Assembly: GCA_024742835.1 (NCBI GenBank)
Contig: JANSXS010000026.1
Span: forward strand, 1 to 43,975
DNA from: Paracoccaceae bacterium
Lineage (GTDB): Bacteria; Pseudomonadota; Alphaproteobacteria; Rhodobacterales; Rhodobacteraceae
Length of the DNA: 43,975 nt
Direction: 5' to 3'
Shown: one piece after another, positions 15,970-24,297 of the stretch
How positions within the stretch are numbered: position 1 is the first letter of the stretch
Layout: every line of letters starts with the position of its first letter
The notes under the pieces: generated by a model
The model's database searches: none
The model's input: only the letters and a program-made list of their open reading frames with translations
What the model was told of the DNA's origin: nothing
Position numbers and translations under genes: made by a program

Positions 15970-16539
15970 TCAGTCCGCGGACCAATCATCCAATGTGGGG
16001 TCGATCCGGCGTTCGCGGAACCTGATCCACCGCACGCGGATCGCCCAGAACAGCGCGGCAAGCAATGTCAGGAAGACGATGTTGAACCACGGGATCGTCC
16101 GCACGTCCGGGCCGTCGACCGAACGGATGCCTATGGCGTTGGGAAAGATCGAAAAGAATTCGTTGCGCCACCCGTAATGCGTGACCTGCACCCAGTTGGG
16201 ATCGTCGGCTGTCGAGCGCAGGTCGTTCGCGTTGGCTTGCAGATTGGCGGTGTCGAACTTGAAATAGGGCGGCCAGCCCCAGCCCGTATCCTCGTTGCGA
16301 TAGACCATCGGGTCGCCATCGGTCAGCTTGGTCTGGATGAATTGTACATCGCGGCTGGTGTTTTGTGCGGTGCCGCCGCCACCCGTGCTGGCCCAGAAAA
16401 GCGAGCTTTCGGCGAAATCTATGCGCTTTTCATAGGTATCGGTGATCCGGGCGATATCCGTTTGGGGCAGCGTGTAGTGCAGGAAACCGGCAATCAGGAT
16501 CCAGAACGTCGCCCAGAATGTCCATTTCACGTAAATCAT
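15970..16539 (-). CDS. DUF1523 family membrane-anchored protein
   Basis: This 189-residue protein has one hydrophobic segment at the N-terminus (MIYVKWTFWATFWILIAGFL) and one near residues 148-170 (TIPWFNIVFLTLLAALFWAI). They flank a roughly 120-residue probably periplasmic domain with FDTANLQANANDLRS and THYGWRNEFFSIFPNA. This matches DUF1523, a family I associate with Rhodobacteraceae, of unknown function. ATG 16539 is preceded by GGAGTGACC on the minus strand. It converges on soeC. Confidence 0.8.
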   Translation of the reverse strand: MIYVKWTFWATFWILIAGFLHYTLPQTDIARITDTYEKRIDFAESSLFWASTGGGGTAQNTSRDVQFIQTKLTDGDPMVYRNEDTGWGWPPYFKFDTANLQANANDLRSTADDPNWVQVTHYGWRNEFFSIFPNAIGIRSVDGPDVRTIPWFNIVFLTLLAALFWAIRVRWIRFRERRIDPTLDDWSAD

Positions 16540-16685
16540 CGCCGGTCACTCCTTTCGCGCGGGCCGCAGTGCGTGTCGCCCATGGTCGCAACCTTTTATC
16601 TGGTGGATGCGGCCTGAACACAACCGGCCCTTTACGGGTAAGATGATATATCCGCCGCGCGATGCAAGGCCGGGCCGGTTGGCGT

Positions 16686-16707
16686 GGCCCCGGACCAAAC
16701 CGGGGCC
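16686..16707. terminator. Hairpin downstream of creatinase
   Basis: GGCCCCGG (16686-16693) and CCGGGGCC (16700-16707) form a perfect 8-bp GC stem with a 6-nt loop, 7 bp past the creatinase stop (minus strand). No T-run follows on either strand, so it may be a pause or RNA-stability hairpin instead of a classic terminator. Confidence 0.45.
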
Positions 16708-16714
16708 AGCGATG

Positions 16715-17941
16715 TCAGCCCACGATGTTGAAGGCCGGGCCGTAGGGATAGCCGGTGATATCCTCGGCCCCGTCTTCGGTGATGATCAGCACGTCATGTT
16801 CGCGGTAGCCGCCCGCGCCCGGCTGGCCATCGGGGAGGGTCAGCATCGGCTCCATCGAGATGACCATGCCGGGTTCCAGAACGGTGTCGATATCCTCGCG
16901 CAGTTCCAGACCGGCCTCGCGCCCGTAGTAATGCGACAGGATGCCAAAGGAATGGCCATATCCGAAGGTGCGGTATTGCAGCAGGTCGCGCTCTGCCAGG
17001 AAGGCGTTGATCTGTTCGGTGACCTCGGCACAGGTGACGCCGGGTTTCAACAGTGACATGCCATAGTCATGCGTGGCCACGTTGGCCTGCCACAGCGCAA
17101 GGGACGCATCATCGGCATGGCCCGCGAACATGGTGCGTTCCAGCGCCACGTAATAGCCCGACACCATCGGAAAGGTGTTGAGAGACAGGATATCCCCCGC
17201 CTGCACCTTGCGCGCGGTGACGGGGTTATGCGCGCCATCGGTGTTCAGCCCCGATTGGAACCAGACCCAGGTATCGCGGTATTCGGCCTCCGGGAAGACA
17301 CGGGCGATTTCCAGTTCCATCGCGTCGCGCCCGGCCATGGCGATGTCGATCTCGCGCGCGCCCACCTGCACCGCGTCGCGGATGGCATAGCCGCCCACAT
17401 CGGCAATGGCGCAGCATTTGCGGATCAGCGCGATCTCGGCCGGGGATTTCGCCATACGCTGGCGCATGGTATCCGGCGCGATATCGGCGGTGGCGACGGG
17501 GGCAAGAAAGCTGTCGAGCTTGCCCTTTTGCAGCAGCGTCAGGTGATCGCCCTCATACCCGATCCGCGCGCCCGTGCCGGTGACATGGGCAATCGCGCGC
17601 CAGTAATTGTCACGTGCCCAATCGGTATAGGTGATGTTGTCGCCATGGCAGCGCCGCCACGGCTGACCCGCGTCGATACCCGCCGAGATGGTCACGCTTT
17701 CGGTTGCGGTGACGACAAGCGCGTAGGGCCGCCCGAAGGCACAATACAGAAAGCCCGAGTAATAGGCGATGTTGTGCATCGAGCTGAGCACGACGGCATC
17801 AAGCCCGTGTCTGGCCATGATGGCGCGCAGACCGGCAAGGCGGGCGTCGTATTCGGCGGTCGCGAAAGGTAGCGGAGCCTTGTCGCCATTATGAAAGCGA
17901 TAGAATTCGGGGCGCGCGGTGGTGGTGGTTTGGTCAGTCAA
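16715..17941 (-). CDS. Creatinase (creatine amidinohydrolase)
   Basis: Creatinase hydrolyses creatine to sarcosine and urea. The 408-residue protein follows the pita-bread (M24-like) fold but is a dimeric non-metallo hydrolase. It resembles the Pseudomonas enzyme closely in memory, sharing FGRPYALVV, IDAGQPWRR, TYTDWARDNYWRA, TWVWFQSGLNTDGAHNPVTA (with the active-site His), LQYRTFGYGHSFG and SHYYGREAGLELREDIDTVL. The segment EPGMVISMEPM keeps the Glu residues that bind the guanidinium group. No creatininase or sarcosine oxidase lies beside it here. It is divergent from a P1 peptidase gene. Confidence 0.9.
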   Translation of the reverse strand: MTDQTTTTARPEFYRFHNGDKAPLPFATAEYDARLAGLRAIMARHGLDAVVLSSMHNIAYYSGFLYCAFGRPYALVVTATESVTISAGIDAGQPWRRCHGDNITYTDWARDNYWRAIAHVTGTGARIGYEGDHLTLLQKGKLDSFLAPVATADIAPDTMRQRMAKSPAEIALIRKCCAIADVGGYAIRDAVQVGAREIDIAMAGRDAMELEIARVFPEAEYRDTWVWFQSGLNTDGAHNPVTARKVQAGDILSLNTFPMVSGYYVALERTMFAGHADDASLALWQANVATHDYGMSLLKPGVTCAEVTEQINAFLAERDLLQYRTFGYGHSFGILSHYYGREAGLELREDIDTVLEPGMVISMEPMLTLPDGQPGAGGYREHDVLIITEDGAEDITGYPYGPAFNIVG

Positions 17942-18102
17942 TTACAGACCCTCCTTCGCAAAGAAAGGTCCCGGCGTGCAGGACTGTTGATTCAGGCCCT
18001 TGCAAAAGGGGCGACGCCATCGCCCGGACCTGATGCTTTCTTGGCGCAGGGGGAATGTTCTGGCAAGGTGTTTTGCGACAGAATTGCGCAAGGACTGCGA
18101 CC

Positions 18103-19095
18103 ATGTGGCGGACGGGTGCCCGAAATCTGATCACCGATGTGGAGGGGCTGCTTGTGGGGCAGGCCGGGGATGCCGCGCTGAAAAGCGGGGTGAGCGTGCT
18201 GGTCGGCGCGCGGCCCTTCACGGCGGGGGTGCATGTGATGGGCGGGGCACCGGGCACGCGCGAGACGGATCTGCTGGCGCCCGACAAGCTGGTGGAAGAG
18301 GTCGACGCGCTGGTGCTGTCGGGCGGGTCCGCCTTTGGGCTGGATGCCGCGTCGGGCGTGGCGGATGCGCTGCGGCGCGAGGGGCGCGGCTTTGCGGTGG
18401 GGGATGTGCGCGTGCCGATTGTACCGGGCGCGATCCTGTTCGATCTGCTGAACGGTGGCGCAAAGGACTGGGACGAAAACCCCTACAAGGCGCTGGCGCA
18501 CAAGGCGCTGGCGGCGCGTGGCGAGGCGTTTGACCTTGGTACCGCCGGGGCCGGGGTCGGGGCGCTGACGGCGGATCTGAAAGGCGGGATCGGGTCCGCC
18601 TCCGTTGTGCTGCCGGGCGGCGTGACCGTGGGGGCGCTGGTGGCGGTGAACGCTGTCGGCTCTGCGGTGGTCGATGGCGGGCCGCAGTTCTGGGCCGGGC
18701 CATGGGAAATGGGCGACGAGTTCGGCGGGCGCGGGACAGGCGGGCGCGTGGCCGCAGAGATGCCCGCCACCAAGCTGGGCCAGCATCAAAGCACCACCAT
18801 CGGCATCATTGCCACCGATGCGCGGCTGAGCCAGGCGCAATGCACCCGGCTGGCGACGGCGGCGCATGATGGCTTTGCCCGCGCGCTGGTGCCGTCGCAC
18901 ACGGCAATGGATGGCGACCTGATCTTTGCCGCCAGCACGGGGGCGCAGCCTGCCCCCGCTCTGGCCGGTCAGGTAGAACTGGGTCATGCCGCCGCAATCT
19001 GCATGGCGCGCGCCGTGGCGCGCGGGGTCTACGAGGCGCACCCGCAAGGGGGCGACGCGTTGCCGTGTTGGCGACAGACATCCGGGCGCGGTTAA
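18103..19095 (+). CDS. P1 family peptidase (DmpA/NylC-like N-terminal nucleophile hydrolase)
   Basis: This 330-residue protein of the DmpA/NylC fold is synthesised as a precursor that cleaves itself to expose a nucleophile. The likely autocleavage site is in LKGGIGSASVVLPGG, where Ser after Gly would become the new N-terminus. LVLSGGSAFGLDAASGV and HTAMDGDLIFAASTG are further family landmarks. Members include aminopeptidases and oligomer amidases, and the substrate is unknown here. ATG 18103 (MWRTGARNLITDV) is preferred over ATG 18055 because AAGGA lies just upstream. Its TAA overlaps the convergent hydrolase stop. Confidence 0.85.
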   Translation: MWRTGARNLITDVEGLLVGQAGDAALKSGVSVLVGARPFTAGVHVMGGAPGTRETDLLAPDKLVEEVDALVLSGGSAFGLDAASGVADALRREGRGFAVGDVRVPIVPGAILFDLLNGGAKDWDENPYKALAHKALAARGEAFDLGTAGAGVGALTADLKGGIGSASVVLPGGVTVGALVAVNAVGSAVVDGGPQFWAGPWEMGDEFGGRGTGGRVAAEMPATKLGQHQSTTIGIIATDARLSQAQCTRLATAAHDGFARALVPSHTAMDGDLIFAASTGAQPAPALAGQVELGHAAAICMARAVARGVYEAHPQGGDALPCWRQTSGRG

Positions 19096-19886
19096 GGCAG
19101 CATATCCGCCACCAGCGCGCTGTCGGGATGTGCCAGCCCGTCGATCACGTCGAAATGATGCGTGCCAGTCTCGATATGCAGGGGGCACGACCACGCCTCT
19201 GACAGCCAGCGGGCCTGATCCAGAAACGCGGGCAGCTCATCCGCGCCGACCCAGACGGTGACGGGAACGGCGTGCCGCCTGGCCATCAGCGCGGGGCTTT
19301 CGGATGCGGCCTCTGCCGGGGTCATATGAAAAGATGTGTCGTTCATCGCGGTTTGCAAAAGTGGCCGCAGATCGGACACAGGCGAGATTGGCGTGGCGCG
19401 CGCAATCCGCGCGGCGGTGGTTTCTGACAGCAGGCCGGGGTCCAGCATCCGCGCCACAAGATGCCCGCCCGCCGAATGACCGCCAAGCGCGATGGGGCCG
19501 GGCATCCGTGCCGCCAGCATCTCGACAGCGCGGGCGATTTGCGCGGTGATATCGGCGATACGCACCTCGGGGCACAGATCGTAAGAGGGCATGGCCACGC
19601 TCCAGCCATGGGCCAAGGGCCCGGCGGCGAGATGGGACCAGAAACTGCGGTCAAAGCGACGCCAATAGCCTCCATGCACGAAAATCACGAGCCCTTGCGC
19701 CGGGCCTTCGGGCGTGAAGATGTCACAGGCTTGCCTTTCGGTCGGGCCATATGGAATGCCAAGCTGTGCGCGCCCCTCTGCGGTCAGCCGGTTACGAAAG
19801 GCGGCGGCCATCTCTGCCCATCGCGGGGGATAGCTGTCGGCGTTGTCGATATGGAGATGATTTGCATAGGCGTCGTCCAGCGACAT
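19092..19886 (-). CDS. Alpha/beta hydrolase, kynurenine-formamidase-like esterase
   Basis: This 264-residue alpha/beta hydrolase has the oxyanion-hole motif FVHGGYWRRFD (about residue 70), nucleophile elbow GGHSAGGH, probable acid Asp in WVGADELPAF and His in GTHHFDVIDG. The HGGYW form is shared with arylformamidase/kynurenine formamidase-like carboxylesterases, but no tryptophan-catabolic genes are next to it, so only esterase or amidase can be claimed. ATG 19886 gives MSLDDAYANHLHIDNADSYP, a typical start for this group; an in-frame extension further upstream would run through the gabD promoter and start region. Confidence 0.83.
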   Translation of the reverse strand: MSLDDAYANHLHIDNADSYPPRWAEMAAAFRNRLTAEGRAQLGIPYGPTERQACDIFTPEGPAQGLVIFVHGGYWRRFDRSFWSHLAAGPLAHGWSVAMPSYDLCPEVRIADITAQIARAVEMLAARMPGPIALGGHSAGGHLVARMLDPGLLSETTAARIARATPISPVSDLRPLLQTAMNDTSFHMTPAEAASESPALMARRHAVPVTVWVGADELPAFLDQARWLSEAWSCPLHIETGTHHFDVIDGLAHPDSALVADMLP

Positions 19887-19967
19887 GCGGGTGTCCCTTC
19901 TTCTGGTACTGGACAAAGACTGCCCCAAATGGTTTCCCGACACGAGACGTTTTTGATGGAGGATGCC

Positions 19968-21443
19968 ATGCCGGACACCGCAACCGATCTGAAAACCCTT
20001 CTGAAGGATCCCTCGCTTCTGGCCGAGCAAGCCTATGTAAACGGGGCGTGGGTGGATGGTGACGGCACCTTCGAAGTGACGAACCCCGCGCGAGGCGACG
20101 TGATCGCCAATGTCGCGGATCTGAGCCGCGCACAGGTGGCCGATGCCATCGCCACGGCGGAAGCCGCGCAAAAGGACTGGGCCAAATGTACCGGCAAAGA
20201 GCGCGCCGGGGTGCTGCGCAAATGGTTCGATCTGATGATGGAAAATGCCGACGATCTGGCCACCATCCTGACCGCCGAACAGGGCAAGCCCCATGCCGAG
20301 GCCAAGGGCGAGGTCGGCTATGGTGCGAGCTTTATCGAATTCTTTGCCGAAGAGGCCAAGCGCATCTATGGCGAGACGATCCCCGGCCATCAGCGCGACA
20401 AGCGGATCATGGTGCTTAAGCAGCCCATCGGGGTGGCCGCGTCGATCACGCCGTGGAACTTTCCCAATGCCATGATCACGCGCAAGGCCGCCCCTGCGCT
20501 GGCTGCGGGCTGTGCCTTTGTTGGTCGTCCGGCGGCGGAAACGCCGCTTTCGGCCACTGCTATGGGTGTTCTGGCCGAGCGGGCGGGCATTCCGGCGGGT
20601 GTGTTCAATATCGTCACTTCGTCCCGCGCATCCGATGTGGGCAAGGAATTCTGCGAGAACCCGGTGGTGCGCAAGCTGACCTTTACCGGCTCCACCGAGG
20701 TGGGGCGCATCCTGCTGCGGCAGGCCGCCGACCAGGTGATGAAATGTTCAATGGAACTGGGCGGCAACGCGCCCTTCATCGTGTTTGACGACGCCGATCT
20801 GGATGCCGCGGTCGAGGGCGCGATCCTGTGCAAGTTCCGCAACAACGGGCAGACCTGTGTCTGCGCCAACCGGATCTATGTTCAGGCGGGCGTCTATGAT
20901 GCCTTTGCCGCCAAGCTGAAAGAGGCGGTTGCCGCGCTCAAGATCGGGGACGGTCTGGAAGAGGGCACCCAGCTTGGCCCGCTGATCAATTCGGACGCAA
21001 TCGACAAGGTACAGGAGCATGTTGCCGACGCCACGGCAAAGGGTGCCGAGGTGATCCTTGGCGGCGGCGAGGCGATACAGGGTCAGGGCCATTTCATGGC
21101 CCCCACCATCCTGACCGGCGTCACACAGGACATGGTTGTGAGCAAGGACGAGACATTCGGCCCGCTTGCGCCGCTTTTCAAGTTCGAGAACGAGGATGAC
21201 GTGATCGCGATGGCGAATGACACGATCTTTGGCCTCGCCAGCTATTTCTACGCCAAGGATCTGAGCCGCGTCTACAAGGTGGCCGAGGCGCTGGAATATG
21301 GCATCGTTGGCGTAAACACCGGCATCATCTCGACAGAGGTCGCGCCCTTTGGCGGGGTCAAGCAATCGGGCCTTGGCCGCGAGGGCAGCCATCATGGGAT
21401 CGAGGATTATCTTGAGATGAAATACATCTGCCTCAGCGTCTGA
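19968..21443 (+). CDS. gabD: NAD(P)-dependent succinate-semialdehyde dehydrogenase
   Basis: GabD oxidises succinate semialdehyde to succinate, the last step of GABA breakdown. The 491-residue aldehyde dehydrogenase shows PIGVAASITPWNFPNAMITR, the catalytic Glu in MELGGNAPFIVFDDADLD, the catalytic Cys in NNGQTCVCANRIYVQ, and FGPLAPLFKF. The usual cofactor-binding Lys of KPA is Arg (GRPAAETP); I recall Arg-type variants in related species. ATG 19968 has GGAGG 5 nt upstream; ATG 19956 is an alternative. No GABA aminotransferase is adjacent, so other semialdehydes remain possible. Confidence 0.87.
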   Translation: MPDTATDLKTLLKDPSLLAEQAYVNGAWVDGDGTFEVTNPARGDVIANVADLSRAQVADAIATAEAAQKDWAKCTGKERAGVLRKWFDLMMENADDLATILTAEQGKPHAEAKGEVGYGASFIEFFAEEAKRIYGETIPGHQRDKRIMVLKQPIGVAASITPWNFPNAMITRKAAPALAAGCAFVGRPAAETPLSATAMGVLAERAGIPAGVFNIVTSSRASDVGKEFCENPVVRKLTFTGSTEVGRILLRQAADQVMKCSMELGGNAPFIVFDDADLDAAVEGAILCKFRNNGQTCVCANRIYVQAGVYDAFAAKLKEAVAALKIGDGLEEGTQLGPLINSDAIDKVQEHVADATAKGAEVILGGGEAIQGQGHFMAPTILTGVTQDMVVSKDETFGPLAPLFKFENEDDVIAMANDTIFGLASYFYAKDLSRVYKVAEALEYGIVGVNTGIISTEVAPFGGVKQSGLGREGSHHGIEDYLEMKYICLSV

Positions 21444-21461
21444 AGCGGGTTGAGGTCACGA

Positions 21462-21507
21462 AAGCGTTCCGCCTTTCTCCGGAGACAGCCATGAAAGGCG
21501 GACCGCA
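21462..21507. terminator. AAAGCGTTYCGC-family hairpin after gabD, copy 4
   Basis: GCGTTCCGCCTTT (within 21462-21477) pairs with AAAGGCGGACCGC (21495-21507), a 13-bp stem with one mismatch and a 17-nt loop, 18 bp past the gabD stop. It shares the AAAGCGTTCCGC left half with the other dispersed copies. Its placement suggests transcription termination between gabD and the next gene. Confidence 0.6.
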
Positions 21508-21628
21508 TTAGCCGTTGCGCGGAATGCTGCCGAATTCCCCGTAGATTTGACTTGGGGATTTGCGGGGCAGTGCTTAGGTTGTGACCAAAGCCCCGTTGAC
21601 GTGGGCGCAGACCATGAGGCGAGAGACA

Positions 21629-22294
21629 ATGATAAATTTCCGCAAACCCGTACTTCTTGTGGCTGGGCTGTCCGCACTGAGCCTTGCCGCCTGTACCAGC
21701 CCGGCGCATCTGGACGGGGTGGATCCCAGCCAGAAGACCAAGCAAGGCGCGCTTTTTGGCGGGCTGATCGGTGCTGGTTTGGGCGCGGCGGTCAGCGATG
21801 ACAAGGCGAAGGGCGCGCTGATCGGTGGTGCGCTTGGTGCGGCGGGGGGCGGTGTTTACGGCAATATGCTGGACAGGCAGGAAGCCGAACTGCGCCAAAG
21901 CCTGGGCAATGACAACGTGACCATCCGTAATACCGGGGATCGTCTCGTCGTGACCTTGCCGGAGGATATCCTGTTCGAAGTGGACAGCGCGCGGGTGAAT
22001 TCCGGGCTTCGCGGTGATCTGATGACCGTGGCGGCAAGTCTTCAGGATTATCCCGGCAGTTCGGTGCAGGTGATGGGGCACACCGACAACACGGGCAGCG
22101 CGGCTTATAATCAGGACTTGTCGGAACGTCGTGCCAATGCCGTCGCCGACGTGTTGCTGGATGGTGGCGTGGCGTTCAACCGGATCGAGGCTGTCGGACG
22201 CGGAGAGGATCAACCCGTGGCGTCGAACCTTACCGACGTGGGCAAGGCCCAGAACCGGCGGGTGGAGATCGTCATTCTGCCCAACGCTGCCTGA
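21629..22294 (+). CDS. OmpA-family lipoprotein with glycine zipper
   Basis: This 221-residue outer-membrane lipoprotein has signal peptide and lipobox LSLAAC (Cys22), then a glycine-zipper segment GALFGGLIGAGLGAAV and GALIGGALGAAGGGVYG (about 40-80). A C-terminal OmpA/MotB peptidoglycan-binding domain (about 105-221) follows, with VMGHTDNTGSAAYNQDLSERRANAV and GKAQNRRVEIVI. It probably tethers the outer membrane to the cell wall. ATG 21629 is chosen because it begins the signal peptide; the longer frame adds only a non-signal stretch. Confidence 0.9.
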   Translation: MINFRKPVLLVAGLSALSLAACTSPAHLDGVDPSQKTKQGALFGGLIGAGLGAAVSDDKAKGALIGGALGAAGGGVYGNMLDRQEAELRQSLGNDNVTIRNTGDRLVVTLPEDILFEVDSARVNSGLRGDLMTVAASLQDYPGSSVQVMGHTDNTGSAAYNQDLSERRANAVADVLLDGGVAFNRIEAVGRGEDQPVASNLTDVGKAQNRRVEIVILPNAA

Positions 22295-22415
22295 TCGCCA
22301 GGGAACCGACAATTGGACGCTGTTCGCGCGCTTTGGGGTGCTGTGGGCGATCTTCTGCCTGTCATGCGGTGAAGATAGACAGGAGCAGGGGACTTGTTCT
22401 GTCAGGTGGATCGTC

Positions 22416-23306
22416 ATGGATCTGAACTATCACCATCTTCGGTATTTCCGCGCTGTCGCTGATGAGGGCAACCTGACCCGTGCCGCCGAAAAGCTGAACC
22501 TGTCGCAATCGGCCTTGTCCACGCAGATCCGCACGCTGGAGGCCCGGCTGGGCCATGATCTGTTTGAGCGCGTGGGCCGCACACTTGAGCTGACCGAGGT
22601 GGGGCGGATCACCCTGGATCATGCGGCGCGGATCTTTGCCACGGGCGACGAATTGCTGGCGGTGCTGCGACGTGAAAGTGCAGATGCGCCGCCCTTGCGC
22701 GTCGGGGCGCTGTCCACATTGTCGCGGAACTTCCAGTTGGGGTTCTTGCAGCCGGTCATCGCGCGGGGTGACACGGACCTTGTGCTGCGATCCGGCCAGA
22801 TCGAGGGGTTGTTGGCGGATCTTGCGGCACTGACGCTGGACGTGGTGCTGACAACCGAGCCGCCGCGCCCCGGGAGCGGTGAGGGGTTCGTGGCGCATCG
22901 TATCGCCGAGCAAGCGGTGGGCCTGCACGGGGTGCCTGCGCGGGTGCAACATGGATCGTTGCGGGCGTTGCTGAAAGCCGAGCCGGTGATCGTGCCGACG
23001 GAAAGCCCGATCCGCACCGGGTTCGATGCGCTGGTGGCGCGGTTGGGGATCAAGGTGCGGATCGCGGCGGATGTGGACGACATGGCGATGGTGCGCCTGC
23101 TTGCGCGTGAGGGCGCGGGCGTGGCGGTGGCCCCGTCGGTGGTGATGACGGACGAGATTTCTTCCGGGGTGTTGCAGACCGCGCCCTTCGATCTGCGGAT
23201 AGCGGAGACGTTCTATGCCATCACCGTGGCGCGGAACTTTCCGCATCCGTTGCTGGCGGAGGTGTTGCCGGGGATGAGTGAGGGCGGTGCGGACGCCACC
23301 GCTTAG
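22416..23306 (+). CDS. LysR-family regulator, NhaR-like
   Basis: This 296-residue LysR regulator has N-terminal helix-turn-helix LTRAAEKLNLSQSALSTQIR (about 20-39) and the opening MDLNYHHLRYFRAVADEGNL typical of the NhaR subgroup. NhaR regulates Na+/H+ antiporter genes in E. coli, but no antiporter is present here, so targets are unknown. The C-terminal effector domain reads normally. ATG 22416 is selected because the conserved domain begins there. It lies downstream of the OmpA-like gene on the same strand with a 121-bp gap. Confidence 0.85.
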   Translation: MDLNYHHLRYFRAVADEGNLTRAAEKLNLSQSALSTQIRTLEARLGHDLFERVGRTLELTEVGRITLDHAARIFATGDELLAVLRRESADAPPLRVGALSTLSRNFQLGFLQPVIARGDTDLVLRSGQIEGLLADLAALTLDVVLTTEPPRPGSGEGFVAHRIAEQAVGLHGVPARVQHGSLRALLKAEPVIVPTESPIRTGFDALVARLGIKVRIAADVDDMAMVRLLAREGAGVAVAPSVVMTDEISSGVLQTAPFDLRIAETFYAITVARNFPHPLLAEVLPGMSEGGADATA

Positions 23307-23557
23307 CGATCGCGACGAGACGGGAGCGCGATCATTTAGAGGGCTGTTCGTCGGCTTTGAGCCCAAAGTGGCTGATGCTGCGATGAGCCGGATGGCTGTG
23401 ACTTGGTTAGAGTGAGGATTGGATTAAATTAAGCGGCTACGCTTCAAACGTGGCCACAGTCCAGTTCTGGTTCTGTCTTGATAGCAATGAGTGTATCTTG
23501 CGATTGCGTGAAAACACTATAACTTGAGCTACCGACCCTAATTATAAAGGATGGCAG

Positions 23558-24115
23558 GTGACCGAAAAAAAGTCAGCACTAGACGTAGAGGTCGATGAAT
23601 ACTTCGCGAAGCTACGCGCGAACGTAGTTCTTGCAGAGCTTGCATTGATGCAGCTCGTTGCAATTACAAACCGACTAGAAGAACGGGAAACTCTAGCAGA
23701 CGAATTGCGTGTAAACTTGGAGGTGCAGGAACAAGCTTTGAAGGACATGCTTGTGTTGGGCATTGCCCGATTGTTTGATCTAAAAGGAAAAAAACAGGAC
23801 CAGCTTTCAATACCGAACATTCTTGAGAGCGAAAAAGTAGCTCTAAGCGATAGTCAAAGAGCAGAAATACAGCGACTTGCTTCATTGCCTGCAGTGACTA
23901 CTATTCGACGTATTCGAGATACTATGGTGGCACACTCGCTTTCACACGCTTCAGATATGACCCTTCCAGCCACTGATATCATGCCAATACTAGATGGCTG
24001 TTATGAGGTTCTCGCTGATATTTACAAACTTAATAGATCTTCTGCTGTTCTCGAACGAAGAGACATATCTGCGTTTTCTACTAAATGGTCAGAGATGATC
24101 AAAAGCTGGCGCTAG
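23558..24115 (+). CDS. HEPN-like (AbiU2-like?) protein on an AT-rich island
   Basis: I do not recognise this 185-residue protein with certainty. It is predicted all-helical, with a charged first half (ITNRLEERETLADELRVNLE) and the motif RRIRDTMVAHSLSH, in which R120-x5-H126 fits the R-x4-6-H signature of HEPN ribonucleases and AbiU2-like abortive-infection proteins. Base composition is about 45% GC in hand-counted lines against well over 60% around it, and it uses AGA, ATA and CTA codons. This implies recent acquisition. GTG 23558 is the likely start, with AAAGGA 7 nt upstream. No partner antitoxin gene is visible beside it. Confidence 0.55.
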   Translation: MTEKKSALDVEVDEYFAKLRANVVLAELALMQLVAITNRLEERETLADELRVNLEVQEQALKDMLVLGIARLFDLKGKKQDQLSIPNILESEKVALSDSQRAEIQRLASLPAVTTIRRIRDTMVAHSLSHASDMTLPATDIMPILDGCYEVLADIYKLNRSSAVLERRDISAFSTKWSEMIKSWR

Positions 24116-24265
24116 TTTCAACTCTCAGCATGGACGCTAAATAGCGCGTTAAGCGAACAGCAGCCATTCAAAGCGCGGTAGCGAACGGCAGAAAAGTCCG
24201 CACAACAGACATTCCGGACGACAAAGCCGTCGCGACAGATTGCAGCGACGCAGGAGGTCCCATTC

Positions 24266-24291
24266 AGGGGCTTGGCGTGACCCAAGCCCCT
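24266..24291. terminator. Hairpin downstream of tpa
   Basis: AGGGGCTTGG (24266-24275) and CCAAGCCCCT (24282-24291) form a perfect 10-bp stem with a 6-nt loop between the HEPN-like gene and the convergent tpa stop (24298). It could terminate either direction. No clear T-run follows, so strength is uncertain. Confidence 0.55.
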
Positions 24292-24297
24292 AAGTGA

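Noticed and set aside
19461..19967. 169-codon N-terminal extension of gabD
   Set aside because: It lies antisense to the alpha/beta hydrolase gene, and a good GGAGG precedes ATG 19968.
22416..23306. LysR regulator as a regulator of gabD or creatinase
   Set aside because: It is downstream of an OmpA-like gene and separated from both; no shared operator was visible, so no target is claimed.
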